Below, piece after piece: positions 17,464 to 26,968 of a stretch of DNA of 64,000 nt (positions are counted from its first letter, which is position 1; the number at the start of each line of letters is the position of its first letter). The translations under genes and the position numbers were made by a program. This DNA comes from Lachnoanaerobaculum sp. OBRC5-5 (GTDB lineage Bacteria; Bacillota; Clostridia; Lachnospirales; Lachnospiraceae), in assembly GCF_000296385.1 (NCBI RefSeq), contig NZ_JH815185.1:1072684-1136683 (forward strand), in the 5' to 3' direction. The notes below the pieces were generated by a model. It had not been told where the DNA came from, did not search any database, and saw only the letters and a list, made by a program, of their open reading frames with translations.

Positions 17464-18786
17464 CATGTTTACAAACTTTGTTATATCAGGTTTCCAAACC
17501 AGATTTATTGTTCCTATTGCACCGTTTCTTTGTTTTGCAATAATAACCTCGGCTTCATTCGGATGTTCCGTGTCCTTATTATAATAATCATCTCTGTACA
17601 AAAACATTACAACATCGGCATCCTGCTCTATCGCTCCGGACTCTCTCAAATCCGAAAGCATAGGTCTGTGATCGGGTCTTGTTTCACAGGCTCTTGAAAG
17701 CTGCGAAAGTGCGATAACAGGCGCTCTCATCTCTCTTGCCAAAGCTTTTAAGCTTCTTGAAATATCGGAGATTTCCTGCTGTCTGCTTATATTTGCCTTT
17801 CCGCTTCCGGTCATCAGCTGTAAATAGTCTATTATGATAATATCAAGCCCTTTTTCAAGCTTCATCTTCCTGCACTTTGACCTTAATTCATTTATAGAAA
17901 TACCCGGAGTATCATCAATTGCCAATGTGGAGGATCCGACACTTACAGCACCCTCTATCAAACTGTTCCAATCATTGTCGTTTAAGTTTCCTGTACGAAG
18001 TTTTTGTGAATCCACATTACTCTCCATACTCAAAAGTCTGTTGACAAGCTGCTCGGCACTCATCTCCAAAGAAAAAACCATACATGAAATTTTCTTCTTC
18101 ATAGTAATATTTTGAACTATGTTAAGGACAAATGCGGTCTTACCCATGGAAGGCCTTGCAGCCACCAAAACAAGATCGGAAGGCTGAAGTCCGCTGGTCT
18201 TAAAATCCAAATCTACAAATCCTGTAGGAATACCTGTAACGGTATCACTGTTTTTTGATGCTGCTTCTATTTTATCCAAAACATTTAATACCACATCATT
18301 TATAGGTACAATATCCTTTGTTTCCTTGGTCTGAAGCAGTTTAAATATCTCGTTTTCCGTCTTTGCAAAAAGTTCATCGACTCCCTTTTCGCCCACATAG
18401 CAATCATTTACTATTTCCTCGGATATTTTAATAAGCCTTCTGACATTGGACTTATCCTTAACTATTTTAGCGTAATTTTTTATATTTGCAGATGTCGGAA
18501 CCGAGTCCATTATCCCTCTGAAAAAATCAAGACTTGTTATATCCGGAGGTACCTGTTTTTCAACAAGTTTATTTTGAATAAGCACCAAATCTATAGGTTT
18601 ACCTTCATTAAAGAGTTCAACCATACATTCAAATACAGTGCCGTATGCCTTGCTGTAGAAATCATTTTTATCCAGAACTTCTATAGCACTTGCAACAGCC
18701 TCTTTGTCAAGCAGCATAGATCCCAAAACCGCTTTTTCGGCATCTATACTGTTTGGCATCACTCTCTTAACCAGAGCTTCTTCCAT
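17455..18786 (-). CDS. dnaB: Replicative DNA helicase DnaB
   Basis: 443 residues. The N-terminal primase-binding domain (SIDAEKAVLGSMLLDKEA) is followed by the RecA-like helicase: LVLVAARPSMGKTAF (Walker A, about 212-226), MVFSLEMSAEQL, IIIIDYLQLM (Walker B, about 320) and LRESGAIEQDADVVMFLYRD near the C-terminus. It unwinds the fork as a hexamer. Its ATG overlaps the rplI stop as TAATG. Confidence 0.97.
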   Translation of the reverse strand: MEEALVKRVMPNSIDAEKAVLGSMLLDKEAVASAIEVLDKNDFYSKAYGTVFECMVELFNEGKPIDLVLIQNKLVEKQVPPDITSLDFFRGIMDSVPTSANIKNYAKIVKDKSNVRRLIKISEEIVNDCYVGEKGVDELFAKTENEIFKLLQTKETKDIVPINDVVLNVLDKIEAASKNSDTVTGIPTGFVDLDFKTSGLQPSDLVLVAARPSMGKTAFVLNIVQNITMKKKISCMVFSLEMSAEQLVNRLLSMESNVDSQKLRTGNLNDNDWNSLIEGAVSVGSSTLAIDDTPGISINELRSKCRKMKLEKGLDIIIIDYLQLMTGSGKANISRQQEISDISRSLKALAREMRAPVIALSQLSRACETRPDHRPMLSDLRESGAIEQDADVVMFLYRDDYYNKDTEHPNEAEVIIAKQRNGAIGTINLVWKPDITKFVNMAR

Positions 18787-19232
18787 TACTCTTCTCCAAC
18801 TTTTACCTTCAGTGCGGCTGTGACATCCTTATGTAACTTTACCTTTACTTCATGGTTTCCGAAAGTCTTTATAGGCTCCGCAATTACAAGTTTTTTCTTA
18901 TCTATTTCAAGTCCAAGCTGACTCTTTATGGCTTCTTCTATTTCCTTTGATGATACGGAACCGAAAGTTCTTCCGTCTTTTCCACCCTTTATTGTCAATG
19001 ATACGCTTGCTTCATTAAGCTTTGCAGCCAACTCCTTTGCAGCCTCAAGCTTTTCCTTTGCAATCTTTTCTTCATTTGCCTTTTGAAGCTTTAAAGTGTT
19101 TAAATTTTCCTGATTCGCCTCTACACCCTTCTTTTTAGGTATAATAAAGTTTCTTGCATAACCTTCACTTACTTCTACAATATCACCCTTTTTTCCCAAT
19201 GATTTTACATCTTCCAATAAAACAACTTTCAT
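18786..19232 (-). CDS. rplI: 50S ribosomal protein L9
   Basis: 148 residues, normal length. The N-domain MKVVLLEDVKSLGKKGDIVE and VSEGYARNFIIPKKKGVEA match the L9 signature, joined by the long helix to a C-domain with GKDGRTFGSVSSKEI. It binds 23S rRNA and influences frame maintenance. It is one base-overlapped by genes on both sides (gdpP stop/rplI start and rplI stop/dnaB start). Confidence 0.97.
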   Translation of the reverse strand: MKVVLLEDVKSLGKKGDIVEVSEGYARNFIIPKKKGVEANQENLNTLKLQKANEEKIAKEKLEAAKELAAKLNEASVSLTIKGGKDGRTFGSVSSKEIEEAIKSQLGLEIDKKKLVIAEPIKTFGNHEVKVKLHKDVTAALKVKVGEE

Positions 19233-21226
19233 TATATTTCTCCTTTTTCAGTCATTTCTTTCAGCACTTCTTTCACGCGTTTTTTCGCATCTTCTATTGT
19301 GCCCTCTTTTATCTGTGCTCCGGCAACGGATCTGTGTCCGCCTCCACCAAGTTTTTCCATAATTGTCTGAACATTTACTTCATCCATGGATCTTGCACTG
19401 ATATATATTATATTATTATATAATGTCAAAACAAAACTTGCCTTTATACCCTTTATATTTAAAAGGTCATTTGCAGCCTGTGCACATACCAAAGTAGGTG
19501 ATGCCGTATTCTCGGAATCACATTCACTTATGGCATAGCACTCCTTAAAGATCTCTGCATTGTGAATCGCTTCAGCCTTTGCAATGTAATCAATAGCGTC
19601 TTCTCTAAACATCTTTCTGACTCTGGTGACATCGGCACCGCATCGCTTCAGAAATGCCGCAGCCTCAAATGTTCTGACACCTGTTTGCACATTAAAGTTT
19701 TGAGTATCAATTACTATTCCCGCATACATAGCATCCGCTTCCACGGTTTTCAACTTAATATCGTCAGATATATACTGTACAATCTCAGATACCATTTCAC
19801 AGGCCGATGATGCAAAAGTCTCCACATAAGATAATGTTGCATTTGTAATTATCTCCGAGCTCTGCCTGTGGTGGTCAAATACCACAATATTTTTAGCCTT
19901 CTTTAAAAGAGAAGGTCCCTCTGTAATACTCGGTCTGTTTACATCCACAACAACCACTAAAGACTCGTTTGTAATACTGTTTACAGCCTTTTCCTCGGAA
20001 ATAAACAAATCGTCCGGATACTCGGCAGTCTTAAACTTCTCTATCATAGGCCTTGCCGAAGGATTTACATCCCCCATCAGGATATGAGCTTTTTTGTTAA
20101 GACTGGTAGCAATCCTCCATATTCCTATCGCAGCACCGAAGGCATCCATATCAAGAATTTTATGCCCCATTATAATTACTTTATCTTTATTCTCAAGCAA
20201 TTCTCTGAATGCATGAGCCTTTACTCTGGCCTTCACTCTGGTCTGCTTTTCAACAGTTTGTGCTTTTCCGCCGAAGTATTTTATCTCTTTTTCAGTCTTT
20301 ACAACAGCCTGGTCTCCTCCTCTTCCAAGTGCCATATCCATAGCCATTCTTGCCAGTTCATAGTTTCTTGAAAGATTCTCACTTCCATAGCCGATACCGA
20401 TACTTAGGGTGATGCTCATTTCATTACCGATATTTACAGTCTTTACATCCTCCAAAATATCAAATCTTACCTCTATCGCCGAGTTTAAATTCTCTCTCTT
20501 TATAACAAAGAAAAATTTATCTTTCTCAAGTTTCTTTACAATACCGTTAAAACTGTTTATATATTGATTTATTTTTCTGTCAATCAACGCTTCAAGAAGC
20601 GACTTTCTCACCTCTTCGACACTTTCCATGGCCTCCTCATAGTTATCCATATAGATAAGTCCTACCACAGGCATGGAATCATCCTTCTTATTTTGTAATT
20701 CCACCAGGTCGGTTTCATCAAAAAGGCAAATCGTATATACAAAAGACTCCTCAATATATAATCTGGTTATCCTTATACGATATTTTCTACCCTGATATTC
20801 GCCGTGAAAATCCGTTTTATCGGTAATTTCCTCAATATCATTTTCGGTGATATCTTCAAACATCGCATGAATATCTTTTTTGGACTGCCTGTCTTTTTGT
20901 ACAAGCGAATTGAAAGCTCTGTTTCTCCAGGCTATAATTCCCTTTTTATCCATCAGGGCATATGGTATATCCAAATCCTGAGAAAATATATTCTGCGTAT
21001 TCTCGCTTGCCATGGCATACTCTACCATGTAATTTGACAAATTTCTTGAAATCATAATATTCCATACAATAATGTATATTATTCCGAAAAGTGCCAGTAA
21101 AAAAATTATTGCACCACAGCCTTTCCCCGGTGCAACAAACAATATTCCAAGCAAAAACACCAAGACTATAAGTGAATACAGCAAATTTTTCCTTAAGATT
21201 GCCTTTGTATTTTTTTTATTTTTCAT
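19232..21226 (-). CDS. gdpP: Cyclic-di-AMP phosphodiesterase GdpP (YybT family)
   Basis: 664 residues from the ATG at 21226, which has GGAG 7 bases upstream; in-frame ATGs slightly upstream lack this. Two N-terminal membrane helices (about residues 14-58), a degenerate PAS region (IPYALMDKKGIIAWRNRAF), a degenerate GGDEF-like domain (about 165-300), then DHH (GHKILDMDAFGAAIGI, VVVDVNRPS, VVFDHHRQS) and DHHA1 (GGGGHRSVAGAQI) domains. It hydrolyses c-di-AMP and so tunes wall and osmotic homeostasis. The gdpP-rplI-dnaB order is standard in Firmicutes. Confidence 0.95.
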   Translation of the reverse strand: MKNKKNTKAILRKNLLYSLIVLVFLLGILFVAPGKGCGAIIFLLALFGIIYIIVWNIMISRNLSNYMVEYAMASENTQNIFSQDLDIPYALMDKKGIIAWRNRAFNSLVQKDRQSKKDIHAMFEDITENDIEEITDKTDFHGEYQGRKYRIRITRLYIEESFVYTICLFDETDLVELQNKKDDSMPVVGLIYMDNYEEAMESVEEVRKSLLEALIDRKINQYINSFNGIVKKLEKDKFFFVIKRENLNSAIEVRFDILEDVKTVNIGNEMSITLSIGIGYGSENLSRNYELARMAMDMALGRGGDQAVVKTEKEIKYFGGKAQTVEKQTRVKARVKAHAFRELLENKDKVIIMGHKILDMDAFGAAIGIWRIATSLNKKAHILMGDVNPSARPMIEKFKTAEYPDDLFISEEKAVNSITNESLVVVVDVNRPSITEGPSLLKKAKNIVVFDHHRQSSEIITNATLSYVETFASSACEMVSEIVQYISDDIKLKTVEADAMYAGIVIDTQNFNVQTGVRTFEAAAFLKRCGADVTRVRKMFREDAIDYIAKAEAIHNAEIFKECYAISECDSENTASPTLVCAQAANDLLNIKGIKASFVLTLYNNIIYISARSMDEVNVQTIMEKLGGGGHRSVAGAQIKEGTIEDAKKRVKEVLKEMTEKGEI

Positions 21227-21315
21227 TAGCATCTCCATTATTTTAAAAATGGTATTCCGCTACATATATAATATGCGGCAAAATGTCATCGCTTTTATTA
21301 TAAAAGTTTTAATTG

Positions 21316-21344
21316 ATTATATCAAGAAAAGTATAATCTATCAA
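21316..21344 (-). promoter_or_regulatory. Promoter of gdpP-rplI-dnaB
   Basis: Minus strand: -35 TTGATA (21344-21339), 17-base spacer, extended -10 TGATATAAT (hexamer 21321-21316). Confidence 0.75.
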
Positions 21345-21372
21345 GCTTAGCGATATTCTATAGAACTTAAAT

Positions 21373-21394
21373 AAGGGCTGTTTTCACAGCCCTT
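21373..21394 (-). terminator. Terminator of glgC-glgD-spoVG
   Basis: AAGGGCTG / CAGCCCTT with a 6-base loop, followed on the minus strand by ATTTAAGTT; the T-run is weak. It lies 37 bases after the spoVG stop. Confidence 0.6.
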
Positions 21395-21431
21395 AAAAAC
21401 TTTTCATAATATAAATTTCACACTCATCAAA

Positions 21432-21713
21432 TTATACATTCACATCTGCTGCGTCTTCAAGCAACATTGCTTCATACTTACCTATGACCGTGTCCGAAAT
21501 AAGTTCTCTGGTTTGAGAGTTTATAGGATGAGCAATATCTCTGTACTCACCGTCAGCTGCCATTCTACTTGGCATAGCTATAAACAATCCCTTTTCACCT
21601 TCGATAACCTTAATATCGTGAATAACAAATTCATTATCTAAAGTAATCGATACAACGGCCTTCATCTTACCTTCTTTATCAATTCTTCTAACTCTGACAT
21701 CAGTAATCTGCAT
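21432..21713 (-). CDS. spoVG: Septation/regulatory protein SpoVG
   Basis: 93 residues. The sequence [31 protein letters not shown], and [20 protein letters not shown] with HPIN is diagnostic of SpoVG, a small nucleic-acid-binding regulator affecting septation, sporulation and surface polysaccharide genes in Firmicutes. It follows glgD by 24 bases with no terminator in between, so it is likely co-transcribed with the glycogen genes. Confidence 0.95.
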   Translation of the reverse strand: MQITDVRVRRIDKEGKMKAVVSITLDNEFVIHDIKVIEGEKGLFIAMPSRMAADGEYRDIAHPINSQTRELISDTVIGKYEAMLLEDAADVNV

Positions 21714-21737
21714 TATTTGAATCCCCCCTTAATCTCC

Positions 21738-22859
21738 TTAAAGAGTATATCTTTCGTTTTTTTCTATTACTATTCTGACCTGCTCTGCTGTCCCAATATA
21801 AGTCGAATTTGCACGTATTGTATCACGGCTTTCCACAATACAGTTTTCAATGACTGTGTTATCGCCAATATATACATCATTCAAAATAACAGAATTCCTA
21901 ATTATACAACCGTTACCTATGTACGATTTATTAAAAAGAACTGAGTTTTCAACTGTACCGTTTATGATACAGCCACTTGCAATAAGTGAATTTGACACCT
22001 TAGCCCCCGGATTATACTTTGCCGGCGGCAAATCGTCAACCTTAGAATACACGCCCGGATATTCTACAAAGAAATGATCTCTCACCTCTTTTTTCAAGAA
22101 ATCCATATTTGTCTTATAATAAGATTCTACCGAAGCTATATTACTCCAATAAGAATTAATCTTATATGCATATATTCTCTTCAAATTTTTGTATCTGATC
22201 AAAATATCTTTTACGAAGTCATATCTGTCCTCCGCAATACTTCTTTCAATCAGTTCAATAAGTTGTCTCCTTCTGATAATATATATCCCGCAGGATATAT
22301 TTACAGAATCAGTAACTATCGGTTTTTCTTCAAAATTGACTATTCTACCATCATCATTTATTGAAACCATACCGAATCTAGTCAAATCTTCTGTATCATT
22401 TGCTTTCTTGCATACTACAGTAATATCTGCTTTCTTTTCAATATGATACTCCAATACTTTATTATAGTCAAGTTTATAAATACCATCACCTGCACTAATA
22501 ATAACATACGGCTCATGAGATCTTTTTAAAAACACCAAATTTTGATACAATGCATCAGCGGTACCTCTATACCAATCTGAACTCTCAGCGGTAATAGTCG
22601 GTGTGAAAACAAATAAACCACCTTGTTTTCTTCCAAAATCCCACCATTTTGATGAACTCAAATGTTCATTCAACGATCTTGAGTTGTACTGTGTAAATAC
22701 AGCTACTTTTTGTACATGTGAATTTGACATATTGCTGAGTGCAAAATCTATACTTCTATAACTTCCGGCGATAGGCATTGCTGCAATAGCCCTCTTGTTG
22801 GAAAGTTCTTTCATCCTTTTTGAGTTTCCGCCCGCCAACACTATTCCTATTGCTCTCAT
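21738..22859 (-). CDS. glgD: GlgD, ADP-glucose pyrophosphorylase regulatory subunit
   Basis: 373 residues. Nucleotidyltransferase N-domain ([20 protein letters not shown]), a [14 protein letters not shown] motif and a C-terminal left-handed helix ([21 protein letters not shown]). Several residues conserved in catalytic GlgC are changed ([11 protein letters not shown] in place of GSRL...TKPA), as is normal for GlgD, the partner that modulates GlgC in Gram-positive glycogen synthesis. The start overlaps glgC by 4 bases (ATGA). Confidence 0.93.
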   Translation of the reverse strand: MRAIGIVLAGGNSKRMKELSNKRAIAAMPIAGSYRSIDFALSNMSNSHVQKVAVFTQYNSRSLNEHLSSSKWWDFGRKQGGLFVFTPTITAESSDWYRGTADALYQNLVFLKRSHEPYVIISAGDGIYKLDYNKVLEYHIEKKADITVVCKKANDTEDLTRFGMVSINDDGRIVNFEEKPIVTDSVNISCGIYIIRRRQLIELIERSIAEDRYDFVKDILIRYKNLKRIYAYKINSYWSNIASVESYYKTNMDFLKKEVRDHFFVEYPGVYSKVDDLPPAKYNPGAKVSNSLIASGCIINGTVENSVLFNKSYIGNGCIIRNSVILNDVYIGDNTVIENCIVESRDTIRANSTYIGTAEQVRIVIEKNERYTL

Positions 22860-24130
22860 ATCTTACCACCTACCTTTACAATGAAGTCACCGCTTAAAAG
22901 TTTACCATCCACATAGTCATCTATGGTTGTCTTTCCCAAAATAGCTGTATTCTTACCAATAACAACACCGTCAGGGATAGTTGTTCTCTCCCCGATTACT
23001 GCAAGATCGCAATTGTAAACTTTCTTATCGTATCTGCTCTCACAGAATTCAAAAGCTCCAATCTCGCAATTTTTTCCGACTTCGGAATTTTCAGCGATAA
23101 TAGCTTTGGTAACCTTCGAGTTTGCGCCTATCTTACTGCCCTTCATAATTATGGAGTCGGTAACCACCGCACCCTCTTCAATAACAACTCCCGCACCTAT
23201 TACCGAATTGTTCACTTCTCCGTAAACTTCCACACCTTCACCGATAATACTCTTGTTTATGGTGGAAGCCGCCGAAATATATTGTGGAGTAATAATATCG
23301 CCCTTGGTATAAATCTTCCAGTATTCTTCATACAGGTTGAATTCAGGTATTATATCAACAAGCTCCATGTTTGCTTCCCAATATGTTTCCAAAGTACCTA
23401 CATCTTTCCAATATCCGTTAAATTCATAACTGAAAATTCTACCGCCTTTGTTAAACACATGTGGAATAATATGTTTACCAAAATCACATCCCGGTTCATT
23501 TGATAATTCGATCAAAGAATCTCTAAGCGCCTTCCATGAGAAAATATAAATTCCCATAGATGCAAGGTTTGACCTTGGAACTTTAGGTTTTTCTTCAAAC
23601 TCCGTTACCCTGCTGTTTTCGTCGGTTATAAGTATTCCAAATCTTGATGCCTCTTCCATCGAAACAGGCATAGCCGCAATAGTTATATCGGCATTGTTTG
23701 CCTTGTGGTAATCGAGCATTACCTCATAGTCCATCTTGTATATGTGATCACCTGAAAGTATCAAAACATAATCAGGATTGTAACTCTCCATATACTCAAG
23801 ATTTTGGTAAATTGCATTGGCAGTACCTGAATACCAGTCACTACCTGCAGCATTTTCATACGGCGGTAATACAGTGACTCCTCCCATATTCCTATCCAAA
23901 TCCCACGGAATTCCGATTCCGATATGGGTATTCAGCCTAAGAGGCTGGTACTGAGTCAAGACTCCAACCGTATCAACACCTGAATTGATGCAGTTGCTCA
24001 ACGGAAAATCTATAATTCTGTACTTACCGCCAAATGAAACTGCTGGTTTTGCCACATTATGTGTCAGCACCCCAAGGCGACTGCCTTGTCCTCCTGCCAA
24101 CAGCATAGCTATCATTTCCTTTTTAATCAT
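22856..24130 (-). CDS. glgC: Glucose-1-phosphate adenylyltransferase GlgC
   Basis: 424 residues from the ATG at 24130, with CGAGGTG 6-7 bases upstream; a GTG six bases earlier overlaps that site. Motifs: [45 protein letters not shown], and a C-terminal beta-helix ([20 protein letters not shown]). It makes ADP-glucose from glucose-1-phosphate and ATP, the first committed step to glycogen. No glycogen synthase or branching gene is in the window. Confidence 0.95.
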   Translation of the reverse strand: MIKKEMIAMLLAGGQGSRLGVLTHNVAKPAVSFGGKYRIIDFPLSNCINSGVDTVGVLTQYQPLRLNTHIGIGIPWDLDRNMGGVTVLPPYENAAGSDWYSGTANAIYQNLEYMESYNPDYVLILSGDHIYKMDYEVMLDYHKANNADITIAAMPVSMEEASRFGILITDENSRVTEFEEKPKVPRSNLASMGIYIFSWKALRDSLIELSNEPGCDFGKHIIPHVFNKGGRIFSYEFNGYWKDVGTLETYWEANMELVDIIPEFNLYEEYWKIYTKGDIITPQYISAASTINKSIIGEGVEVYGEVNNSVIGAGVVIEEGAVVTDSIIMKGSKIGANSKVTKAIIAENSEVGKNCEIGAFEFCESRYDKKVYNCDLAVIGERTTIPDGVVIGKNTAILGKTTIDDYVDGKLLSGDFIVKVGGKI

Positions 24131-24175
24131 GTACACACCTCGTTGCTAATGCTATTTCCTTATGTTTACACTTGA

Positions 24176-24204
24176 ATTATAGCACAAATATACTCGATTG
24201 TGAA
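24176..24204 (-). promoter_or_regulatory. Promoter of glgC-glgD-spoVG
   Basis: Minus strand: -35 TTCACA (24204-24199), 17-base spacer, -10 TATAAT (24181-24176). Confidence 0.7.
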
Positions 24205-24397
24205 TAAAAGATTTTATTTTAACGTATTTTTTTCTATGTTTTGATGAAATTTAATATCCGCTTCCAATAATTATGATACAATTAACAGCATTTACCATGT
24301 TACATTAAAAATTGCACAAAGTATTTTATATGTTTTTAGTTATTTTCACTAAGGTTTCAAATGTTGCATAAAGCGCAAAATATTATCAGTTCTTAAG

Positions 24398-24427
24398 TTG
24401 TTCAAACAATTGAATGTATGCTATAAT
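24398..24427 (+). promoter_or_regulatory. Candidate promoter of asnS
   Basis: -35 TTGTTC (24398-24403), 18-base spacer, -10 TATAAT (24422-24427), 47 bases before the ATG. The rest of the 344-base glgC/asnS gap (24131-24474) is AT-rich; apart from the two promoters nothing was seen, and in particular no T-box. Confidence 0.5.
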
Positions 24428-24474
24428 TAGATGTTACTAAATTTATGCCTAAACGGTATTGAGGAGGAAATCTA

Positions 24475-25866
24475 ATGAAGCTGACAACAGTAAGAGAAAT
24501 ATACAAAAACACTTCAAAGTATATTGATACTGAAATCACAATAGGAGGATGGGTAAGAAGCAATAGAGATTCAAAGTCTTTCGGCTTTCTTGTTATAAGT
24601 GACGGAAGTTATTTTGAGCAGATTCAGGTTGTATACAATGACAGTCTACCTGATTTTAATAAATTGACAAAGGTTAATGTCGGTGCAGCACTTGTTATAA
24701 AGGGCACACTTGTAGCAACACCGGGTGCAAAGCAACCTTTTGAAATTCAGGCTACACATATTGATATCGAGGGTGAATCAAGTTCAGATTATCCTCTGCA
24801 AAAGAAAAGACATACTTTGGAGTATTTGAGAACAATCTCTCACTTACGTCCAAGAACAAATACATTCCAGGCGGTATTCAGAGTGAGATCTCTTATTGCC
24901 TATGCTATACATAAATTCTTCCAGGAAAGAGATTTTGTATATGTACATACTCCGATAATTACAGGAAGTGATGCCGAGGGTGCCGGTGAGATGTTTAGAG
25001 TTACAACAATCGATCCGCAAAATCCACCGCTTAAAGACGACAGCAGTGTGGATTATTCAAAGGACTTCTTCGGTAAGGAGACAAACCTTACAGTTTCAGG
25101 ACAGTTAAACGGTGAAACTTTTGCCATGGCATTCAGAAATATTTATACATTCGGACCTACTTTCAGAGCCGAAAATTCAAATACCACCAGACATGCCGCT
25201 GAGTTTTGGATGATTGAGCCGGAGTTTGCCTTCGGTGATCTTAATGACAATATGGATCTTGCCGAAAGTATGCTCAAATACATAATAAATTATGTACTTG
25301 AAAATGCCGCACCTGAGCTTGAATTCTTCAACCAGTTTGTAGATAAGGGCCTTTTGGACAGACTTAAAAATGTTGCCGAGTCGGACTTCGGCAGAATCAC
25401 ATATACCGAGGCCATTGAAATACTTGAAAAGAATAATGAAAACTTTGAGTACAAGGTTTCATGGGGATGTGACCTTCAGACGGAGCATGAGCGTTACCTT
25501 ACAGAGCAGGTATTTAAAAAGCCTATATTTGTTACAGATTATCCGAAGGCAATCAAGGCATTCTATATGAAGGAAAACGAAGATAAGAAAACTGTAGCAG
25601 CTATGGACTGTCTTGTACCGGGAATAGGTGAGATAATGGGCGGAAGCCAAAGAGAGGATGACTATAACAAGCTTTTAGCAAGAATAGAGGAGCTTGGTAT
25701 GGATACAAAGGACTATGACTTCTACCTTGATCTCAGAAAATACGGTTCAACCAGACATGCAGGTTTCGGTCTCGGATTTGAGAGATGCGTTATGTATCTT
25801 ACAGGAATGTCAAATATAAGAGACGTACTTCCATTCCCAAGAACGGTAGGAAATTGCGAATTATAA
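24475..25866 (+). CDS. asnS: Asparaginyl-tRNA synthetase
   Basis: 463 residues, class II. The N-terminal OB anticodon-binding domain ([18 protein letters not shown]) is followed by motif 1, motif 2 ([21 protein letters not shown], cited in part) near residue 224 and motif 3 ([16 protein letters not shown]) near 437. It charges tRNA-Asn. GAGGAGGAAAT precedes the ATG. It begins a rightward run through the sbcDC-like and lrgAB genes. Confidence 0.96.
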   Translation: MKLTTVREIYKNTSKYIDTEITIGGWVRSNRDSKSFGFLVISDGSYFEQIQVVYNDSLPDFNKLTKVNVGAALVIKGTLVATPGAKQPFEIQATHIDIEGESSSDYPLQKKRHTLEYLRTISHLRPRTNTFQAVFRVRSLIAYAIHKFFQERDFVYVHTPIITGSDAEGAGEMFRVTTIDPQNPPLKDDSSVDYSKDFFGKETNLTVSGQLNGETFAMAFRNIYTFGPTFRAENSNTTRHAAEFWMIEPEFAFGDLNDNMDLAESMLKYIINYVLENAAPELEFFNQFVDKGLLDRLKNVAESDFGRITYTEAIEILEKNNENFEYKVSWGCDLQTEHERYLTEQVFKKPIFVTDYPKAIKAFYMKENEDKKTVAAMDCLVPGIGEIMGGSQREDDYNKLLARIEELGMDTKDYDFYLDLRKYGSTRHAGFGLGFERCVMYLTGMSNIRDVLPFPRTVGNCEL

Positions 25867-25891
25867 TAATAGGGAGGTAAACTTTAGCCAT

Positions 25892-26968
25892 ATGAAATTT
25901 ATACATACAGGTGATATTCATTATGGTATGAAGCCTGATTCAAATAGACCATGGGGTAAGGAAAGAGCCGATGCGGTAAAATCTTCGCTTCAAAAGATTA
26001 TTGATGTTGCAAAGAAAAAAGAAGTCGATTTGCTTCTTATTGCAGGCGATCTCTTCCACTCCCAGCCCTTCAGTCGTGATTTAAAAGAAGTCAACTTCCT
26101 TTTTTCCACAATACCGGATACCAAAGTGGTTATTATTGCCGGTAATCATGACTGTTTAAGAGAAAACAATAATATACTTAGCTTTCCATGGGCAAAAAAT
26201 GTGGTTTATTTGTCCACCCCGACTATCAGCAGTGTATATTTCCAGGATATAAACACGGAAATCTACGGCTTTTCATATCATGACAGGGAGGTTAAGGAAA
26301 ATATTGTTTCCGGACTTTCCATTCGTGAAAATGACAGAGTAAAAATTCTTCTTTTACATGGCGGTGATGCAACGCATTTACCTTTTGATAAAAATGAATT
26401 AAACAAGATTTCTTCATCTTATATAGCTCTAGGACATATGCATAAGCCTGAAGTACTTTTTGACAGACATATGGCTTACTGTGGGTCTCCTGAACCTCTG
26501 GATATGACTGAAACCGGAGACCACGGAATTTTCTATGGTGAGATAGATAATAATACACGTGTCATGAAGGATTTTGAATTTATAAAAATTTCAAATACTT
26601 CATATATCTCACTTACAATAAATGTAACTCCCGAAACAACAAATGCTGAGTTACATACCTCTTTAACGGAAACCATTAATATTAAGGGCAAACAAAATAT
26701 ATACAGATTTAAAATAAAGGGTCTAAGAGATCCGGATATCGAATTTGATTTGGATTCGCTCTCATCAACACTTAGAATTGCTGAGATTATTGATGATTCC
26801 GAACCGAAATATGATTTTGCAAAACTATTTGCGGAGCATCCTTCCGATATGATAGGATTTTTTATCAGGGAACTTGACAGACCCAATATGAGCAAACTCG
26901 ATAAAAAAGCCCTTTATTACGGTATTAATGCATTACTTAGAACTACTGATGAAAGGGGGAAAACATGA
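25892..26968 (+). CDS. SbcD/YhaO-type metallophosphoesterase exonuclease subunit
   Basis: 358 residues. The calcineurin-like phosphoesterase motifs are intact: HTGDIHYG (residues 5-12), LLIAGDLFHS (about 48-57), IAGNHDC (about 83-89), LLLHGGDA (about 152) and LGHMHKPE (about 175-182). With its partner it should cut DNA ends or hairpins. The best ribosome site, GGGAGG, is 14 bases from the ATG, unusually far, yet no other in-frame start exists. It overlaps the next gene by 4 bases. The size and pairing fit YhaO rather than full-length SbcD. Confidence 0.88.
   Translation: MKFIHTGDIHYGMKPDSNRPWGKERADAVKSSLQKIIDVAKKKEVDLLLIAGDLFHSQPFSRDLKEVNFLFSTIPDTKVVIIAGNHDCLRENNNILSFPWAKNVVYLSTPTISSVYFQDINTEIYGFSYHDREVKENIVSGLSIRENDRVKILLLHGGDATHLPFDKNELNKISSSYIALGHMHKPEVLFDRHMAYCGSPEPLDMTETGDHGIFYGEIDNNTRVMKDFEFIKISNTSYISLTINVTPETTNAELHTSLTETINIKGKQNIYRFKIKGLRDPDIEFDLDSLSSTLRIAEIIDDSEPKYDFAKLFAEHPSDMIGFFIRELDRPNMSKLDKKALYYGINALLRTTDERGKT

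Noticed and set aside
24300-24475. T-box riboswitch upstream of asnS
   Set aside because: Aminoacyl-tRNA synthetase genes in Firmicutes often have one, but no AGGGTGGNACCGCG-like sequence or terminator stem is present in this gap.
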